64,000 nt of DNA from Volutella citrinella. Taxonomy: Eukaryota > Ascomycota > Sordariomycetes > Hypocreales > Nectriaceae. Both the position numbers and the translations under genes were made by a program. The stretch covers positions 4,526,001 through 4,590,000 of the forward strand of contig JAWZSP010000004.1 in NCBI GenBank assembly GCA_034401135.1, given 5' to 3'. The first letter of the stretch is position 1; every line of letters starts with the position of its first letter. The notes under the pieces are model-generated. The model was given only the letters and a program-made list of their open reading frames with translations, did no database searches and was not told the origin of the DNA. This document shows, one piece after another, positions 1-13,604 of the stretch.

Positions 1-3000
1 GACCATCTTGGTCGCCCGCCATGGTTGGGTGCATGTGCGACCTGCCTCAGCCCAGCTGACACGTCACACCAGGTGCAAATTCTCCCAGCATTTTCTGTTG
101 GATGAGCTCATGGATTGTGATGGTGTCGTTTGCCTGTCCAAAACCGCTCCTCGACGAGGAGCAAGGTCTGGCGAGCGACGGACGCTACCGGGCCCAAGTT
201 TTAGAGACCGGGTTTTTTCATGTAGACTTGACAGGGACGAGAATAGTCGGTCGACTACCATGCGCTAGTCAACTAACTGGGCGACCCATTAGCACAACTG
301 CCAGTGCATTGGGTCAGTTGGCGCCGGCGTTCGATAGCCTTGATCTGGTGAAATTGCCCGATCAACCTAGCGCAACTCGCCAATCCAATACGAGGGTCTA
401 GACTTCAGGAAACCCGTTCTCTCCATCCGTCAGCTACTAATTGTTGAATACGCTAGAAAGACCGCGACTGGGTTATCAGTAGATACACTAATACTGTGCT
501 AACGTCGTACTATAGGGTAATTGTTCATGCATTTCAACAGCGGCGACACATGAATATAATTGTTTAGCATAACTCACATCTCCTGGTAAATAACATCCTG
601 GTTAGGTTACTTGCGAGTAATTCATCCTTCCTTCCGATCTAGTAAAAAAGGATCCATTAGTCTGTTGGGTCAAGACTGCCTATCTCAAAGGGGACAAGAC
701 ATCTAACGGAAAGGTATACGTCCGTTGAAATCATTTCTGCCGGTTTCTAGCCTTGCTTGTCATGGATGTCTTGGTCGAACAGATCTTCCTTTTTAGAATG
801 GCTGGAACTGTGAGTGATGCGTGTTTCTTAGGTTCGCTCTCAGTCGTTGAATTATCTAGTCTTTGCTTCTCCCAAGCTTCAACTTGTTTCTCTGTTGGGC
901 CACAAAGCCCAGGCGGCCGATAACTTCATTTTGCAACAAGTTCTTCTCTAGCAAAAGATCAAACACCATTCGGCTGTATGCATGTTGAAGCATGTCGACG
1001 ATCAAGGAAGCATTCCCAAATAGGGAAATGACGCCGTATTGTTGCACCGTTCTCGGCCACCAGCATCAAGTGCACGATCAGGCTTCCTCGGACACGCTTG
1101 ACACGGAACAGGGTGCAGGGAAGCGAGCAACTCCGCCCGATTCCCCGATCATGTCTGGTAGCAGGGGTATAGAGATCACCCTCCGCCGATCAACTCAAGT
1201 TCTCCACATTTCAATCTCACAGGCCTCACCGATCAGGACGACTTGGGCCAAGCTTCATACTAGACGGGCTTACGTGCGGAAATATCCGAGGCTGGCAGCT
1301 GGCATACAGTACAGTTGGTGAAACCTGTGGATGCGGCGACGGCCTTCACTTTGGTGATCTCTGTGTCAGGGTGTCGAGATTGGCGATTGTTGATAATTCT
1401 TTCGCTGCGCCTAGCCTGGGTCGCATCCGCGTTTCGGCTTCCTGAAGCACCTACAATCACTCGCAAGTCTGAGATTCGCGACCGGTAGACAGACCCCTCT
1501 TGCCGGCATCATCGTCCCAGACACTGCGCACCATTTGATCTCAAAACAACACATGCATCACAGGCTGCCATCACTCCAAAAGCCTCGAGTCAGGTGTGGG
1601 GCTGACAAATTGCTTGCACAATGCCGATCTGGCGTTGCTGTCCTCCTTTCAGGCATTGCTCCGGCCACAGACGGCAGAACCCCGCAGGTCAAATTAAGAT
1701 CTGGCGGAGACAGCACCCGGCAAAGTGCTCCGAGCGGTCCGGGATGGTCGCCACTAGCGCGCGCGGTAGGTTTGGGACTTGACGTCTTGTGCTGTTTCGG
1801 GTGGGCAATTTCCCTGGGCGATCATACTACGGTGTGCGCTACCGTCGCTACGGCCTTCTGTTTGCGTCGTCGAATAGCTGTGATGATCGAAATTCATTAT
1901 ATTCAGGATGGTGAGGCAAAACATGGGCTTGACGAGATGGACGACGTAGCTGGTCATGGGAATGATATCAGGTTTGCATCCCATTCGAAGATAGTTTTTC
2001 CATGCATTGAATGTTCTAGCGCCGCGTGCTTCTTTCTAGAATCAATCTTTTTGCCATCATCATCGTCATCGTCACGCTGGATAGACTTTGCGTCTTCACG
2101 GCTCCCACGCGCATGCCACATGGTCCATCATTCTGATGCAACCCTGCCCACGCTCTCCCTCTCCATGCATCGACCAGCGGTCCGAGCGCAATCGGGCTGA
2201 CCAATCCTAGCTCTCTCGTTTACAGCCATCTCGTGGCTGTTGGGCTGCACAACTACAGGCAATAGCCGCGTTAGTCAGAGAAAGGGTTTCATCCCAGCGA
2301 CAGAGAGTCTCTGTAACAGGGCGTAATTTGTACGTAAAGGCCAGGCTTGGCAGGTGTCGAAGAACGGGAGATTCCTTGGGGAAATAGTTCTACGATTCGA
2401 GTCCTGCAGCCTCAAGGTTTCTCTAGCGCCGGTTAGCCACGCAGCCGACATGTCGTTTTCTTCAACAACGGCTTAGCCCTGCAAGCCACCAGAGTGCTGC
2501 CGGCAACCATCACGGCGGCAAGCCCTGCTTCAGCTCTAAATGCTGCAGAGTTTTTAGAAGGGCTGAGTCCCAAGAGCGCCAAGGGACAGAAATCTCGTTG
2601 GGCAGCATTTCGCTGTTTCACCCCCGTCGCAACACGGGCCCTCGGTGAGCCTCACCATGTCGTATCAAGTCTGTCCGAGATTTTCACGCTGTTTTGCCGC
2701 GTCCCAGAGGCTAGTTGAGGGCCGCTAGCCATCTCATCTCTCCACTGATCGCCCATCGGGGGGGACACCGACTGGCCCTGCACCCGGACAGTGCCGTGCA
2801 CATGCCTCGCACCAGTGGCGACCAACGCCGAGGATCTGGGTTGGCAGAGAGGGGCTACTTCTGATGAAGAAGTTGGCAGATCCATCACTGGTTCGGCGCG
2901 CGTTGCCCTTCCCAGCATAGGACATGACTACGCGTGGCTGACATATGGCCTCATTTCGCGCGCTTCGTGGCTGGCTGCTAGATAATAGTACAGTAGTTAG

Positions 3001-3921
3001 AAGCCTGCCAGAAACACGAAGCAAGCGTGGACGCCCAGACGATGGAGATTCTGGATCCCACGTGCATGGCGTTTTGTGGCGAAAAAAGTGAGAGCATCGA
3101 ACACGCCCAGAACCAGAGACCCTGGCCCGGCTTCGGCGAACGGTGAGGACGTGCCTGACTCGATCTGCATCGTGAGAGGCCAGCCACTGAGCTGAGGCGT
3201 CCAAGGCGTCCAAGCCCTGCAGGGGAGAGGGGGGAGCGTGCTGCCGGGGGTCCTGTCCGGGTGTGTCGATCCAGGCTTCCTCTTCCTCCTTCTGCTCCTC
3301 TTACTCTGCCCGAGTTTCCCCAGTCCCCGCAGTGGGCGCCGCTTGGCAAGTTAAACTTTGACGCGGTCGGACCTCGAAATTGCGAACCGGTGGTAGGGTA
3401 CGGGACTAGTCGCCCGTCTCGCAATCCGAGCACTGTCAACCAAGCAAAGCCCTTGTCTCGGCCGCCCTAGATGGAGTAGATGGAGCAAGCTGGGAGCATT
3501 CTGCTCCCCCGACTCGGCCGACCCAAGGCGCGGGCGCTCAGTGGCGCCGAACGAACGGCTCGAAAGGGTCAGTGTTGAGCATGGATGCCATGGACGGGGT
3601 CGACGACGTTCGCTAGCCCCGTCCGTGGCTTTTTGGCTGACGGATTGCCCCAGCGCTCAGGCCGTGTTCGATCGCCAGTCTCGGGAGAATCGAGCCCGGC
3701 AAAGGGGACGAGTTGGTCCCAAGGTTCGAGGCTAGCCCAAGCCATGCCGTTACTCCTAAGCGATGGATGCCTTCTTCTGTCATGTCTCGCATAAGGGGCC
3801 CAACGCCCGGTCTGCACACGCTCTCTCTTCCCGCTTCCTCTCTTAACCAGCGTCCCCCTGGCATCATTCCTTCCTGCGGCCAGGCTCCCCTGCGACTCGC
3901 TTCCTTGCATCGACCTGCAAG
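1..3921. other. No supported gene; intergenic
   Basis: Both strands were read. The open frames here (the longest about 220 codons, near 1535-2200 on the plus strand) lack recognisable domains, and overlapping frames on both strands are equally open, as expected for sequence of moderate GC content. Bases 420-720 are more AT-rich than the rest. The last few hundred bases should hold the promoter and 5' leader of the membrane-protein gene starting at 3922. No repeat, tRNA or transposon signature was seen. Confidence 0.6.
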
Positions 3922-5237
3922 ATGATTACGCTTTTGTCACCAAACTACGTGTACGAGGAGGTCACACAGGACGACCTGGTCCTGGCCTCGCTAGCATGGG
4001 GCTTCACGCTGGGCATCGGCTGGTTGACGACATGGACGGCGGCCAAGCAGACGGCTAATGTGTACCGGCGACATGGAATGGGCATCTTCCACAACGCCTA
4101 CATCTGGATGATCTGGCTCGAGATTCTCGTCTGTCTGGGTTTCGGCGTCATCTGCTTCATGTACCTGCTCGGTGTGATACCACCCAGGTAAGGACGCCCT
4201 CCTCTTGTGTTTGGATACCTGCTAACATACCTCTCCTCTACCAGCTTTGCTTTTTACTTTTGCATCCGTAAGTCGTCGCCTTGAGTCTCTTGGCATAACC
4301 CAAAGCTAACCGCCACTTGTTTGCAGTCACCCTATGGGCACTCCAAGTCCAGTTCCTCCTCCAGATTATCGTCAATCGATGCGCCCTCCTTCTCCATGAC
4401 CGCGCCTTCGTGTGGCGCCTCAAGTTTGGCGTGGCCGCCCTCATCACCGCAATCAACATCTCCGTCTACTGCATCTGGATCCCCGCCCGCCTGCAGATCA
4501 GCAAATCTTACATCCACGTCAACGAGATTTGGGACCGCTGCGAAAAAGTCATTTACCTCATTGTCGACGCCTGCCTCAACTTCATCTTTATCCGCATCGT
4601 CAAGAGCAACCTCATCGAACTGGGCTTGACCAAATACGACAACCTGGTCAAGTTCAACTTATTCATCATCTTCTTCTCTTTGTCCATGGACGTTCTCATC
4701 GTCTCCATGATGAGCCTCAAGAACACATTTACGTAAGGAAGCCCTTGAGCATCTGGTTTCATTCTCCGCTAACCTCCTTGCCTTAGATATATGCAATTCC
4801 ACCCGCTGGCGTACATCGTCAAGCTCAACATCGAAATGTCCATGGCCAGTCTCATTGCCAAGATTGCACGCAACGCCGACGGCCCAGATGGCTCCACCGA
4901 CTACGCCTCGCGATCACGGGGAACCAGGACAGGGACCGTAAGAGGACATGGAGACACGACCCTTGCGGGACGAGAAACCGTTACGAGCAATGGCAAGAAC
5001 GCGGGCTGGGCCACCGTCACCACCACGGTGGAAATGCACACCATGGCCGCCAAGGACCAGTCATCTCCCAAGCCGCAGCAGGCTTTCCATCATCAGGACA
5101 CGGACGTGCTACTGCACCAGCAGGGTGGTCCTTATTCTGTCAATATTGAGGCCACTACATCCGATGAGTATGGCAGGAGTGGGAATGCCTCGCTGAGCAG
5201 CCGCGATTCCAACGGCATTGAAGCCGTAACCCGATAG
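3922..5237 (+). CDS. Fungal seven-transmembrane integral membrane protein
   Basis: Four exons join in phase: 3922-4187, 4245-4267 (only 23 bases), 4327-4732 and 4787-5237, giving 381 aa. The micro-exon is supported because it alone joins the third hydrophobic stretch (PPS-FAFYFCI-LTLWALQ). Seven hydrophobic segments can be counted, roughly at residues 15-40, 55-85, 90-115, 125-150, 165-190, 205-230 and 235-260. A polar Ser/Thr/Gly-rich tail of about 120 residues follows and probably lies in the cytosol. The layout resembles the uncharacterised 7-TM, GPCR-like membrane proteins common in Pezizomycotina. There is no CFEM cysteine domain, so it is not a PTH11-type receptor. Substrate or ligand is unknown. 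It converges on the MFS gene downstream. Confidence 0.85.
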
Positions 5238-5948
5238 ACACACAACATTAGACCAATTACAACCTGTCGTCATTCGAAGCCCATCATCCTTGGGCCTGCC
5301 AGTCAAGACGACGCCATTATTAATTTTAATAGACGTATTAGATACCCGAGCTAAGAAATAAAAGCACAGACTGTGAACGGCTCACATCTTGCCGAATTCT
5401 CAAAGCATTGCGTTTACACATGTCCGAAGTGTAGTTTCGAGTCGTTCCATCATCCGAGGCTTGGATAAGCTGCCCCCCCACACAGCATTGCTGTCTGACC
5501 TCTCTCCGAGATCTTGAGATACTAGGATTCTGATGTGAAGAGCTCGTGCCGTCGTTTCGTTGGTTAGGCTAGGACGGAGCACCGATATAGGGCATTCTTC
5601 CAGTACCGAATTTGCGGGTGCTCGAGTTTCTTTATTGATAATCGTTGACGGTTTTGAGTTCTTGAACACGTTTTATCCATTGGATCTGCTGGTGAGATGC
5701 AATCAATTTGCAAGAGGAGGACATTGTCTATATTGATCCTGCCTGCTTGTCTCAGATGACCATGATAACTAGCCTCCAGAATGAGGAATATTAACTCCAC
5801 TACCTGTAGCTAGATATATCAGAGTAGCTAGAAAAACCGATTGCTGATGTCTATGTGCAGCCGCATCTTTGTCGGCTGATGCTCGCTCTATAATGCAATA
5901 TCGTGTGAGTCGTGAACCTGATGCGTGGTCCTCCGTTAATTCAGCCTC
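5238..5948. other. Convergent intergenic region (3' ends)
   Basis: This lies between two genes transcribed toward each other and should hold both 3' UTRs. An AATAAA-like stretch near 5355 could serve the upstream gene. No coding frame with a recognisable product was seen. Confidence 0.6.
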
Positions 5949-8226
5949 TCAGAAACCCTCTACCAGATTCTTTCGCACAGTCCACATCCGAAGCCTCTTT
6001 CCGAAAATAAACATTGGGATGGTAAAGCTGAGAACAATGAGTTGCATGACGCCAAACCAGATGTAGACAATCTTGGAACCGTCGCGCTCTATCCAGCTCG
6101 TGGCAAAGAAGCCAAAAACCAGGCCGTGGAAAATATTCTTGGAAAAGTTGAGCGTCACCAATGCCTCGCCTGCATACTGCCTGTAGCTATCAACGCAAAA
6201 CGTGATAGCCGTTGTGGATCCCAACGAGCAGCCAAACGAGATGATGCCAAAGAAAATGGTGGGCACCATGTAGTGGTCGCGGTTCTCTGCCGACCACCCG
6301 AAGCCCATGAGGCCGATGAGTGTAGAGATGGCAATGGGAATGACCATGACGAGCCGGAACTCGGGCTCATATAGGCCTCCATTCCGCTTGGCCATGGCCT
6401 TGACGATAATGTCGGATCCCTTGCCAGCAACGGCTGTGCCCAAGACTCCGCCGATAAAAGGGCTCAGATAGACCAGGCCGGTCTGCATCGCATCGAAGTT
6501 GTACGAGTGGGGGTTGCGATATATGACAGCCATAGACTCGGCAATGACAATGAGCCAGCCAACCGAACACGCATAAACGGCAGAGGACCAGAGAATGGCA
6601 GGGTAAGCAAAGAGGATCAGAGGGCGCAATGCTACATGTAGCCATTTATCGTGATTGAGCCTCCCATTGAATGGCTTGAGCTGCTGCACAAAGCCTTGGC
6701 GCGGTTGGTTACGCAGGGTTGTCGTGTACGCCCCACGATTTTCGGGCTGGTTCAAATCTTGTGCCTGTTTCTCCTCATCGACCGGCAGGGAAGGCAGCTC
6801 GGGTTTAGTTTCTGCATGGACATGGGCTGCTTCGGGAGTCTCTACTGATGCGCCAACATGAGCCAACGATGCAGAACCAGACGATGATGGCCTTGCCGTC
6901 GTGGGGGCCACATCATCGGTAAAGCCTACTCGGGTAGAATGCTTTACTCGGTCAAGCGCTGCAGATGTCTCGGGCTTCTCGGAGTTGGAAACGCCTGCCG
7001 GGGAAGCGGGCCGAGCTGCCTGCGGGACTGAGTGTCTGGAGGAAAACCTTTGAAAGAGGCCGGGTCTCTTGTGCTCCTTCGGCTTTGGCACAGGGGTCCG
7101 GTCCCAAAAGGTCTCGGGTACGAATAGGAACAGTAGGACGCCACAGAAGGCAACCACCATGGCAGTAACCCTATGCAGGAGCATGTTAGCAGCTTGAAAT
7201 CTTTGACCATCGATATCCACCCAGCATCTTTGAAAGGGTCAACAGCGACGTACCAAAACACCCAGCGCCACCCAAGACTCTGAGTGATGGCGGCGCTGAC
7301 CAGAGGCACCAGGTTCTTTCCGCCGAGGAGCAGCAAGGTGTAGATGCCGATGCGAAAGGCACGCTCGTGCAGGAAGTAGATCTCGGCAATGGTGGCAGAC
7401 GGCAGGCACTCGACGGGGCTGACAGCGATGCCCTGGAAGATGCGGCCCAGGATGAGCGATGTGAAGCTGGGTGACAGTGCGCACCAGACGGATGTGAGGA
7501 TGAACAAGACTGCCCCGAACAGGTAGACGGGTCGTTTACCCCAGAGGATTGCCGTTGGTGAGAAGATGACGGACCCGATGCCCATGCCCGTCATGAACAA
7601 GCTGGCCGTTAGCGACACCTGATGGACGTCGACGTGGTACTCCTCAGCCACGTCAGTAAAAGCAGCAGCCAATACAGGCGTCATGCCGCCGCCGAGCATG
7701 CAGAAGAGGCCGAGCGACACCAGTGCTGCGTCGCGGCGCCAGACGGGCCAGTTGAGGGGGTCGTTGGCCGAGTCCTCGGGCTGGGGCTGGAGGATGATGG
7801 CGCCGTCGGACGTTTTCTTGACAGTGGGCTCCTGCTCATCATGGCGAGGCCGGTGATGGTCCGGAGTCCCGGGGTGGTTGGACCCGGGCGTGGTCGGACG
7901 GCGCTGTACTCCCGTCGGCAGCGACGAGTGTGACGTTCGGGCTGGCAGATTGCTCAGGCCGAGAGGTTCATTGTGGTCCTTGGCCAGCAGTAAGACGGAT
8001 CCTGTACTAATGAGTCAGGGTATAAGGTTGGAAGGCGGACGCAAGACGTACCGGGCACCTCGATGGTTTGCTTGTCATTTAGGACGCCCATGCTCCATCG
8101 CGGCGGCTGGACCACGCCTTGAGGGGACGCGTCTTCACTGCCGGCATCGCTGACGGCGGTGGCCTTTGTCCCAAACAGGGCTCGCCAGCCGCCCGGGCGC
8201 GCTGATCCGGACTCTGGCCCAGTCAT
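5949..8226 (-). CDS. MFS transporter (drug/polyamine-type H+ antiporter-like)
   Basis: Exons on the minus strand are 8052-8226, 7254-8001 and 5949-7170, with clean GTACGT donors and phases 1 and 2. They give 714 aa. A polar N-terminal tail of about 120 residues precedes the first six membrane segments (start marked by VSLGLFCMLGGGMTP). The motif-A region reads SPTAILWGKRPVYL. Motif C is degenerate. A long charged cytoplasmic loop of about 150 residues separates TM6 from TM7, typical of fungal DHA1-like, Hol1/Tpo-like carriers. Six further segments follow and the protein ends at the stop at 5949. It probably sits in the plasma membrane. The substrate cannot be read from sequence. No biosynthetic cluster is adjacent, so general efflux or polyamine/cation transport are both possible. 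Confidence 0.88.
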
Positions 8227-10934
8227 CTTTGCCGTGACTGAATCCTGCGAAGCCCTCTGACCAGACGCGGGGTGATGTCAATGCAGGCGAAACAAGCGCG
8301 AGACAAGATCGGTAAGGCCGGACTTTGGGGGTCGATCGCAAACGCGTCGTGGAATCGAATTGGCCGTATCTCAGGGTCTGACCAGCAAGCCCGAGGAGAT
8401 GCGAGCGCGAAAAGGAAGTCACGGCAATATAGTCGCAGATGAGGGGAGATGCGGCATCAATGAGAGCGCTCGGCAATGCCGTCTTACCTTGATGGTGATT
8501 GAGGTTGAAGTCACTTGCCCGCCAATCCTGGCGTCGCCACGCACACCGTCCTGGGGCAGAGAGGGTCACTGGAGAGGGGGGGCGATGGAGAAGGGCCCAC
8601 TGGCGCTAAGCTTATCAAGGTTGTGTGGACACCTTTCGCGGCAGCTGCGGCCTCTGGACTGAGGCAGGATGGTACTTGGGAAGTCAAGACCCATCCCCCA
8701 TTCCTGCCATTAAAGTACGGATACAAGCCCGCAAATTCCCCACCGAAGCCACTTGTGCCATGCTCCCAACAAGCAACAAGGCTCAGGTTCCCTATGGCCT
8801 CAAACAGGCGGCCGGCTCTGCACATCAGCGTCATAACATCACAGGGAGCCCAGCCATCGCCATCACATGGCAACCCCGACGACCCTCCCGCGTGTGACTC
8901 TGCTGACCGCTGCTCGTCTATTCCCTGCCAATGCGACACTACTGTATCTCGGCAGAGCCTCTAATTGCCCCAGCTGAGCTAGCCTCTACGTCATGCTAGA
9001 TCACCCGCCTCGCTAGCAGCATCCTCACATGAACATTGATCCACAACAGAAAATACAGGGGACCCTTTCAGCTCAGCTTGGCTCAGCATTCCTGTCAATT
9101 GCTACGCCGGGTCCAATTAATATTATTCGTTCCAGCTTGGACACTTTTCTGCGAACCAATGGATCATGCGTTTTTTTTTCCTTTATCAGGACCAGCTTGG
9201 GGTCTCTAGACAGTCTCAGCGCACATTCTCCAAAATTCTTTGCCAGTTCCGCGATGCTTCAATGTCTCCAATGACACCGACAAGCTCTGTAGGCTGACGC
9301 ATTTGATGCTAACAAACCCGATTTAATATTTGCAGACATGCGCATTGCCCTGGTAATGTCTTTTCCAAGTATTCCAGACGCAAAGCCAAGCTCCATGTTT
9401 TTGGCTATCATTGGGGCCCTCGTCCGTTTTCAAGGCTTGACAACGCTGACTGGTCCGAAGACCTCGCTGTGGTAGATCGGCATCGCCAATTACGTTGAGA
9501 AAGACGGTTGAAGCATTGGGTTTCGTCATGCTGCGCGCCGTCGACAACGAGGCCCGCTTCCGCGTCTCCTCGCTAGACCATCTCCTTCGCGGACAGACTT
9601 CAGCTGGCCCACGTCTCCCATGAGCCGTTATTTGACAGATGGGTCTTGTGGATCTCCTATGTCGTTTACCGCTGGCTTCGTCTCCCCGCATATTCTCCCT
9701 GACTGCCATAAACATGTCTGTGAATGGAGTAATCTTCCGACGGGGGATGGTGCTGGTGAATGATTGGATACGGTATTTATTCTGGGCATATAAGCCGGGA
9801 CCATCACATGGCGCCGAACGCATTCGATGATGCGTGAGCGTGCCGACTCCCCCAGTGTCACTAAGCGCACACTCGTAGCACCCCGGATTCAGGAGTCTTT
9901 GCATTTCGGTCATAACTGCTCTGTGTGGCCTCTGAAAATAAGCCGAAAAGAAAAGATGAAACGTCGAAATATGTTCGAATCGATCTCTTTCAAGTGTCTG
10001 TACCGCCGAGTTTACCCGAATCCGCCTCTAGCTGAAGACTTCTTTGGAAATGCCCTCCGCTCAACTGTCAAGAGAGCTAACTTGAAGCAAATTCAACGGC
10101 ACCATTGACACCTACTTTAGACGATAGGGCCCAGCTGTCCATGCTAGGAGCCACCGGGACGAGGAGGGAAACGTCTTGGTGCTTTGAATTTCCTTTGGAC
10201 AGCGGCATCGCGCTCACCCTGAAGAACAACGAAGGAGGTGACTTCAGAATTTTTGAGGTCTGTCGCAACACAAGCGAGCTCTGGCATTCTTAGCGTGATG
10301 ATTCGCTGCGTTCGACTAGCTGCTAAGGCTGTTATGGTATCTATAAGGGCATTTACTGTGGTATCTATCAGGTTTTTACAAGGCCGCGTGTTGCACGACT
10401 CTTCGGACTGCCTTGATGTAGGATTGTCGCGAAGCCAATGAGAAGAAGTTGATACATCAGTCATTTTACCGAGGCACTTATCTTCAGCCGGTTCATACCT
10501 TGAATCAGGACGAGTCTCCGGAGCCAGGCCCGAATAATCAAGAATCGATATTGGACCACCGTCGAAGGTGATCCGGATCGTGGCGCGCGCATCCTGGTTA
10601 CCCAAGGCTAGCTGCGGCCCACACCCGCCCGAGACACTGCGGAAGGCCTACGGCACTAACCTAGACTGGGTCTCCGAGGTACGGCAACTCTACGGCAAGC
10701 TGGGGGATACGAACCAAATCTACGCTGGCCGATTGGGCAATTCTTTGCCGGCTCGGAGGCTATTCTACACACCGAACCCCTCCGAGGCCAGCCCCCAACC
10801 GAACTTCCATCCGCACGTATCACCATAATAGACGGGAGAGAACGACTCAATCTTGGAGCCCTATCCTGCGAAAACTGCAGATAGCCAACTCGGGACTTTT
10901 CCTAGATCACGATTGATCAGCGCATCGCACAATC
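8227..10934. other. Long intergenic region, no supported gene
   Basis: Divergent promoters for the MFS gene (left) and acetoacetyl-CoA synthetase (right) must lie here. A 196-codon minus-strand frame at 9323-9913 has no recognisable domain or transmembrane pattern and no splice partners, so it was not called. A single GGCCGATT at 10727-10734 resembles the element repeated further right, but one copy is weak evidence. Confidence 0.55.
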
Positions 10935-13431
10935 ATGGCTGCCACGAATGCGAGAGCCCCCGTCTGGGAGCCCACCAGGACCCACGAGACGGAAACGGCC
11001 AAGTTTATGAGCTTTGTCAACCAACGACATGGCCTGCAGCTCCGCACCTATGATGCCCTGCACGCATGGTCAGTGGCCCCAGACACGTTCCAGGACTTCT
11101 GGCAGGATGCATACACCTGGCTCCAGCTATCTCCCGCGGGATCGACCAAGTCTGGACCGATGATTGCGAAACAGGTATGCAATAATAATCTGCAGAATGG
11201 CTGGTCTTCTTCCACGCCGACATCCCATTGACTCGATGTACTAGGACAATTCGGATGTGCCAATGTTTCCCCCGCCACAGTTCTTCCCCGAGGCATCGCT
11301 CAACCTTGCAGAGATTATACTCAGGGACCGCCAAGACGGCGACAATGCAATCCACTTTGTACGCGAAGGCGTTCCAGGGATTGAGCACGTCACCTGGGGG
11401 CAAATCCGGGAGCGCACGCGGCGAGTCCGGTCTGCCATGGCCAACACGGGAGTCAAGCCTGGAGATGTCATTGCAGCAGTCATTTCCAACTCTGTCGATG
11501 CCATGGTCATTGCGCTCGCCACCATTTCCCTCGGCGCCATCTGGTCATCCTCATCCTGCGACCTAGGCTCTGGGGGCATCGTTGATAGGTACAGCCAGGT
11601 GAAGCCCAAGCTGGTGTTTGCCGACGATGGCTACGTCTACGCGGGAAAGACGATCAACCTGGAAAAACGCATCAGCCAGTGGTCGAGCGAGCTCGGAAAG
11701 GTCAATGAGCAACTGGAAAATGTTGTCGTCATTCCTTACTGCAACCAGAAGCCTGTCATCTCAAAAATCTATCGTGGCTGCACTTTTGAGTCCTTTCTGG
11801 CTCGGGACTCTGGAGATGTTCTTGAATTCAACATGGTGCCCTTCTCGCATGCCGCATTTATTCTCTATTCTTCAGGCACTGTAAGAATGCATTCAGCCTT
11901 CCTTCCTGGACAGCTAAATCTAACACGCAACAGACCGGCAAGCCCAAGTGCATCGTTCATACGATGGGAGTAGGTCTCACCAATCACACATTCCAAAGCG
12001 GAAACTAAAATCACTACAGGGAGTGGCATTGAAGGTCAAGGCCGACATGACGCTACAGAACGACGTTAGGAGAACAGATGTAGCGTTCCAGCACACAACG
12101 GTAAGAAAGCAGCAGACTTGCTTGAGTTGCTCCCCAGCTAATGCCGGGTAGACGTCTTGGGTGATGTGGGTCATCAACTTTGTCAATCTCTCCTGCGCTG
12201 CCTCCTTGCTCCTCTTTGACGGGTCTCCTTTCCATCCTCGGCCAACAATACTGCTGGAGCTTGCGCAAGAAGTTGGGTATGTTCATCTACTAACCCTGGG
12301 GTTCTACCGTCGGTGCTAACCCTACTCTAGCGTCAACGTCTTCGGTACATCACCAACCTATCTGAAGAAGTTGAAAACTCTCAACATTGTCCCTCGTAAG
12401 ACTGACGCGAGAAGCCCCTTTCATGTGAGCTAATGGGCCGTACAGGAACCCAATTTGATCTGAGGAACCTGCGAGTGGTGACGTCGACTGGCTCGGTACT
12501 CCCATCCGAGCTGTATGAATGGTTCTACGACACAGCGTTCCCGCCGGCGCATTTAGTATCGATGAGTGGAGGCACTGACATTGCCGGGGGCTGTAAGTGA
12601 CCACGTTCAGCAGTTGTGAGTTACCACTAATCGCTGAACAGTCGTTGGCGGCTCGCCTCTGTTGCCGGTATATGCTGGTGAGATCCAATGCAAGGTCCTC
12701 GGAATGGCCGTCGAGATCTTCGACTCGGTAGAGGACTCGGGCGTCTCTGTCGAGAAGTCTGGCCAACCCGGAGAACTCGTCTGCACCAAGCCCTTTCCGA
12801 GCCAGCCCCTCACGTTCGTGGGCAAGGATGGGCCGGCCAGATACAAGGCGTCGTACTTTGACAGATTTGGGCCCAACGTTTGGTGCCAGGGAGACTTTGT
12901 CCAACGGTTGACAGATACTGGTGGCTTGCTTATGCTTGGAAGATCGTGAGTCATCAAGCCTGATCATTTGCGTGGCTTCATACTTACTCCGACTCAAGGG
13001 ACGGCGTGCTCAACCCGTCAGGCGTTCGATTTGGCTCTGCAGAGATCTATGCAGTGACAGACACCATCCCAGAGCTCGAGGACTCACTATGCGTGGGCCA
13101 GAGACGCTCCATCGACTCAGACGAGCGAGTCTTGCTCTTCGTCAAGATGAGGCCTGGCAGCAAATTCACGGCCAGTGTAGAACAAACGATCCGGGCGGCT
13201 ATCCGGGATCGGTGCTCTCCCCGCCACGTGCCAAAGTATGTGTTTGAAATCGCCGACATCCCCTACACGGTCAACGGGAAGAAGTGCGAGATCAACGTCA
13301 AGAACGTGGTCAGTGGGCGAAAGGTTGCCGTCAGCGGGACGGTCGTCAACCCAGAAGCAGTGGAGCTGTACAAGAAGTACCAGGACCTGCCTGCAGAGGG
13401 GGCGGCAAAGCCACTGAAGGGGAAGTTGTAG
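10935..13431 (+). CDS. Acetoacetyl-CoA synthetase (acetoacetate-CoA ligase)
   Basis: Nine exons are in phase: 10935-11174, 11245-11880, 11934-11969, 12020-12100, 12152-12276, 12331-12395, 12446-12592, 12642-12945 and 12999-13431. They give 688 aa, normal for this ANL-superfamily enzyme. It activates acetoacetate with ATP and CoA to acetoacetyl-CoA in the cytosol, for sterol synthesis or salvage of ketone units. The ATP-binding A3 motif SSGT-TGKPKCIVHT is assembled across an intron. The family-typical HTTTSWVMWVINF is rebuilt across another. Also present are GGTDIAGG, the late WCQGDFV motif, and the C-terminal VNGKKCEINVKN with the adenylation lysine. All motifs are intact. The unusually dense introns (eight) explain why no long open frame marks this gene. 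It ends 173 bases from the convergent regulator gene. Confidence 0.95.
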
Positions 13432-13604
13432 TCAAATAGCCGGTAGGATTCATTTGGTATTTTTGTACTCTTTGAAATTGAGATTCGGACCATTTTAATA
13501 TAAGTGAACGGGGCGATGCCCAGCAGACGCCGTTCTTACAAACCGAGCCTCCTTGAGTTAGCAGCAACGTCCAGCTCCCGAATGCATTGGTGAACATCAC
13601 ATCA

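Noticed and set aside
1535..2200. 221-codon open frame on the plus strand
   Set aside because: No domain, low-complexity Ser run, overlapping frames on the other strand equally open, no splice partners.
9323..9913. 196-codon open frame on the minus strand
   Set aside because: Composition and lack of hydrophobic or conserved patterns look like chance; opposite-strand frames overlap it.
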